Origin: DASRSS01 sp035765515
Lineage (GTDB): Bacteria; Actinomycetota; Actinomycetes; Mycobacteriales; Jatrophihabitantaceae
Reading direction: 5' to 3'
Assembly: GCA_035765515.1 (NCBI GenBank)
Contig: DASTXN010000085.1
Span: forward strand, 1 to 5,928
Length of the DNA: 5,928 nt
Each line of letters begins with the position of its first letter. Position 1 is the first letter of the stretch. The position numbers were made by a program, and so were the translations under genes. Shown piece after piece: positions 5,126 to 5,928 of this stretch. Below the pieces are notes generated by a model, which ran no database searches, was not told the origin of the DNA, and saw only the letters and a program-made list of their open reading frames with translations.

Positions 5126-5758
5126 GTGCGGTGGACGGTGCTGATCCCGGTGAAGTCACTGCCGGAGGCGAAGTCACGCCTGACCGGTGCCTCTGCCGAC
5201 CCGGCGGCGCACGCCCGGCTGGTGCGCGCCATCCGCGCAGACACGATCGCGGCTGCTCGCGCGGCCGACGGGGTGGCGCGCCTGGTGCTCGTCCTCGACG
5301 GGCCCGGGGCGGACGAGTCCGGTGAGCTTACGTTCGTGCAGACCGCGCCCGGTCTCAACGCCGCACTCGCCGAGGCGGCCGACGACGCGCGGACCCGGTG
5401 GCCGCGCGACGCGGTCGCAGCGCTCGTCGGCGATCTGCCTGCGCTGTGGCCCGAGGAACTTGCCGGAGCGCTGACTGCCGCGGCGGCTCACGAGCGGGCC
5501 TTCGTGGTGGACGCCGCGGGCACCGGCACCACCTTGCTCACCGCCGCGCCGGGCAGCGCGCTCCTGCCGCGTTTCGGCGCCGGCTCCGCGCAGCGCCATG
5601 CGGGCGTCGCGACCGCCCTGGATGCGGCTCCGGGGCTGCGCTGCGACGTCGACACCGCCGCGGACCTGCAGTTCGCCTCCGGGCTCGGCGTCGGTCCCGC
5701 GACGCGGGCCGAACTCGCCCACGTGGCACGCTCCGGCGAACTCGACGCCACGCGCTGA
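5126..5758 (+). CDS. cofC: 2-phospho-L-lactate / phosphoenolpyruvate guanylyltransferase (coenzyme F420 biosynthesis)
   Basis: A 210-residue cytoplasmic nucleotidyltransferase of the CofC/FbiD family. It uses GTP to activate phosphoenolpyruvate (shown for mycobacterial FbiD) or 2-phospho-L-lactate (archaeal CofC), giving the substrate that FbiA/CofD joins to Fo on the way to F420. Motifs: VLIPVKSLPEAKSRL (5-19, glycosyltransferase-A-like nucleotide-binding start), GLNAAL (76-81), VGDLPAL (101-107, metal-binding aspartate), DAAGTGTTLL (129-138), FGAGSAQRH (150-158) and CDVDTAADL (173-181). The start is GTG at 5126: it sits directly before the conserved VLIPVK strand, and a -10 box ends 7 bases upstream. 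The open frame extends further upstream, but that part overlaps the divergent promoter. In mycobacteria the same gene lies divergent to gpsA. In an actinomycete the substrate is more likely phosphoenolpyruvate, in which case the symbol fbiD is equally apt. No fbiA or fbiB is in the window. Confidence 0.94.
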   Translation: MRWTVLIPVKSLPEAKSRLTGASADPAAHARLVRAIRADTIAAARAADGVARLVLVLDGPGADESGELTFVQTAPGLNAALAEAADDARTRWPRDAVAALVGDLPALWPEELAGALTAAAAHERAFVVDAAGTGTTLLTAAPGSALLPRFGAGSAQRHAGVATALDAAPGLRCDVDTAADLQFASGLGVGPATRAELAHVARSGELDATR

Positions 5759-5770
5759 TCGGAGGCGCAG

Positions 5771-5818
5771 CCCGCCGAGCACAGCATCGCCGTCGCGGGT
5801 GCAACGCTGGGTCAGCGT
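5771..5818. terminator. Small hairpins in the cofC/hup convergent gap, possible terminator
   Basis: The 53-base gap between the cofC stop (5756-5758) and the hup stop (5812-5814) holds CCCGC (5771-5775) with GCGGG (5795-5799), and a tighter ACGCTG-GGT-CAGCGT (5804-5818) that includes the hup stop codon. Neither has a U-tract. Their placement between converging genes suggests transcription termination, but these stems are short for such GC-rich DNA. Confidence 0.35.
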
Positions 5819-5928
5819 GCGGACTTGCGAGCCGGAGCCTTCTTGGCGGCCGACTTCTTGGCCGGAGCCTTCTTCGCGGCGGCCTTCTTGGCCGGAGCCG
5901 CCTTCTTGGCAGCAGCCTTCTTCGCCGC
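5812..5928 (-). CDS. hup: HU-family nucleoid protein, C-terminal lysine/alanine-rich tail (start outside window)
   Basis: The minus strand reads 38 codons in from the window edge to a TGA at 5814-5812. The residues are almost only Ala, Lys and Pro in repeats of KKAAA and KKAPA, ending in APARKSAR. This is the tail of the long actinobacterial HU proteins (HupB/HLP of mycobacteria), where an N-terminal HU domain of about 90 residues bends and compacts DNA and the basic tail adds non-specific DNA binding. The tail lysines are known acetylation sites in mycobacterial HupB. The HU domain itself lies beyond 5928, so the family call rests on the tail and on location: hupB is also a near neighbour of fbiD, gpsA and ddlA in M. 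tuberculosis. A histone-H1-like protein or another protein with a Lys/Ala tail is the alternative. Confidence 0.83.
   Translation of the reverse strand, partial: AAKKAAAKKAAPAKKAAAKKAPAKKSAAKKAPARKSAR
5821..5928 (-). repeat. Imperfect tandem repeats coding the KKA(A/P)A tail
   Basis: About seven 15- to 18-base units, each built around AAGAAGGC and encoding Lys-Lys-Ala-(Ala/Pro)-Ala, run to the window edge. GGCCGGAGCC recurs on the plus strand. Such arrays change length easily by slippage or recombination, and copy number differs between related HU proteins. The 5' end of the array lies outside the window. Confidence 0.75.

Noticed and set aside
4279..5358. Long upstream extension of the gpsA frame, giving a 692-residue product
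   Set aside because: The extension lies opposite no motif of its own, covers plsC in another frame and reads as Arg/Ala/Gly-rich shadow sequence. The GpsA family begins at ATG 4278, right before the Rossmann loop.
1..5928. Mobile element, CRISPR array, tRNA or rRNA
   Set aside because: I saw no transposase or integrase motifs, no spaced direct repeats apart from the coding repeats of the hup tail, and no tRNA- or rRNA-like stretch on either strand.

Overview
The window is very GC-rich (about 70% by eye), with strong G/C preference at third codon positions, frequent GTG starts and tightly overlapping genes. It carries an F420-biosynthesis guanylyltransferase and the tail of an HU protein with an actinobacterial lysine/alanine-rich extension. 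This points to a high-GC actinomycete. The gpsA-ddl pair lying divergent to cofC/fbiD and close to hup recalls the Mycobacterium tuberculosis order ddlA-gpsA-fbiD-...-hupB, here without ppk1 and mutT1 and with a plsC-type gene added. The order Pseudonocardiales (Amycolatopsis-like) is my best guess from protein style, but it is inference.

Layout. (1) 1-511, plus strand: the C-terminal end of a HipA-family kinase-like protein. It runs directly into the C-terminal half of a DUF3037 protein in another frame; the N-terminal half of DUF3037 is missing, so this looks like a decayed or deleted HipA/DUF3037 pair. (2) 460-538: interleaved inverted repeats in the convergent gap, probably a two-way terminator. 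(3) 542-5018, minus strand: a five-gene cluster read plsC -> gpsA -> ddl -> unknown 305-aa protein -> HTH-PASTA protein. The plsC/gpsA junction overlaps as ATGA, gpsA and ddl are 7 nt apart, and ddl and the unknown gene overlap as TGATG, so the first four are almost certainly one operon. The HTH-PASTA gene follows after 35 nt and may also have its own leaderless promoter under a palindrome. (4) 5019-5125: a compact divergent promoter region in which the two candidate -10 boxes share two bases. (5) 5126-5758, plus strand: cofC/fbiD, apparently leaderless. (6) 5759-5811: a short convergent gap with small hairpins. (7) 5812-5928, minus strand: the last 38 codons of an HU gene whose start lies beyond the window.

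How the genes fit together. GpsA makes glycerol-3-phosphate and the PlsC-type enzyme acylates glycerolipid precursors, so both serve membrane lipid synthesis. Ddl makes the D-Ala-D-Ala dipeptide of peptidoglycan. The operon therefore joins membrane and wall precursor supply. The last two genes are not textbook members: a LolA/RseB-like protein of unknown role, translationally coupled to ddl, and a cytoplasmic-looking DNA-binding protein carrying one PASTA domain, a module best known for binding peptidoglycan fragments outside the cell. A soluble HTH-PASTA protein in a ddl operon is the most promising candidate for something undescribed. Most of the rest of the window is ordinary core metabolism.
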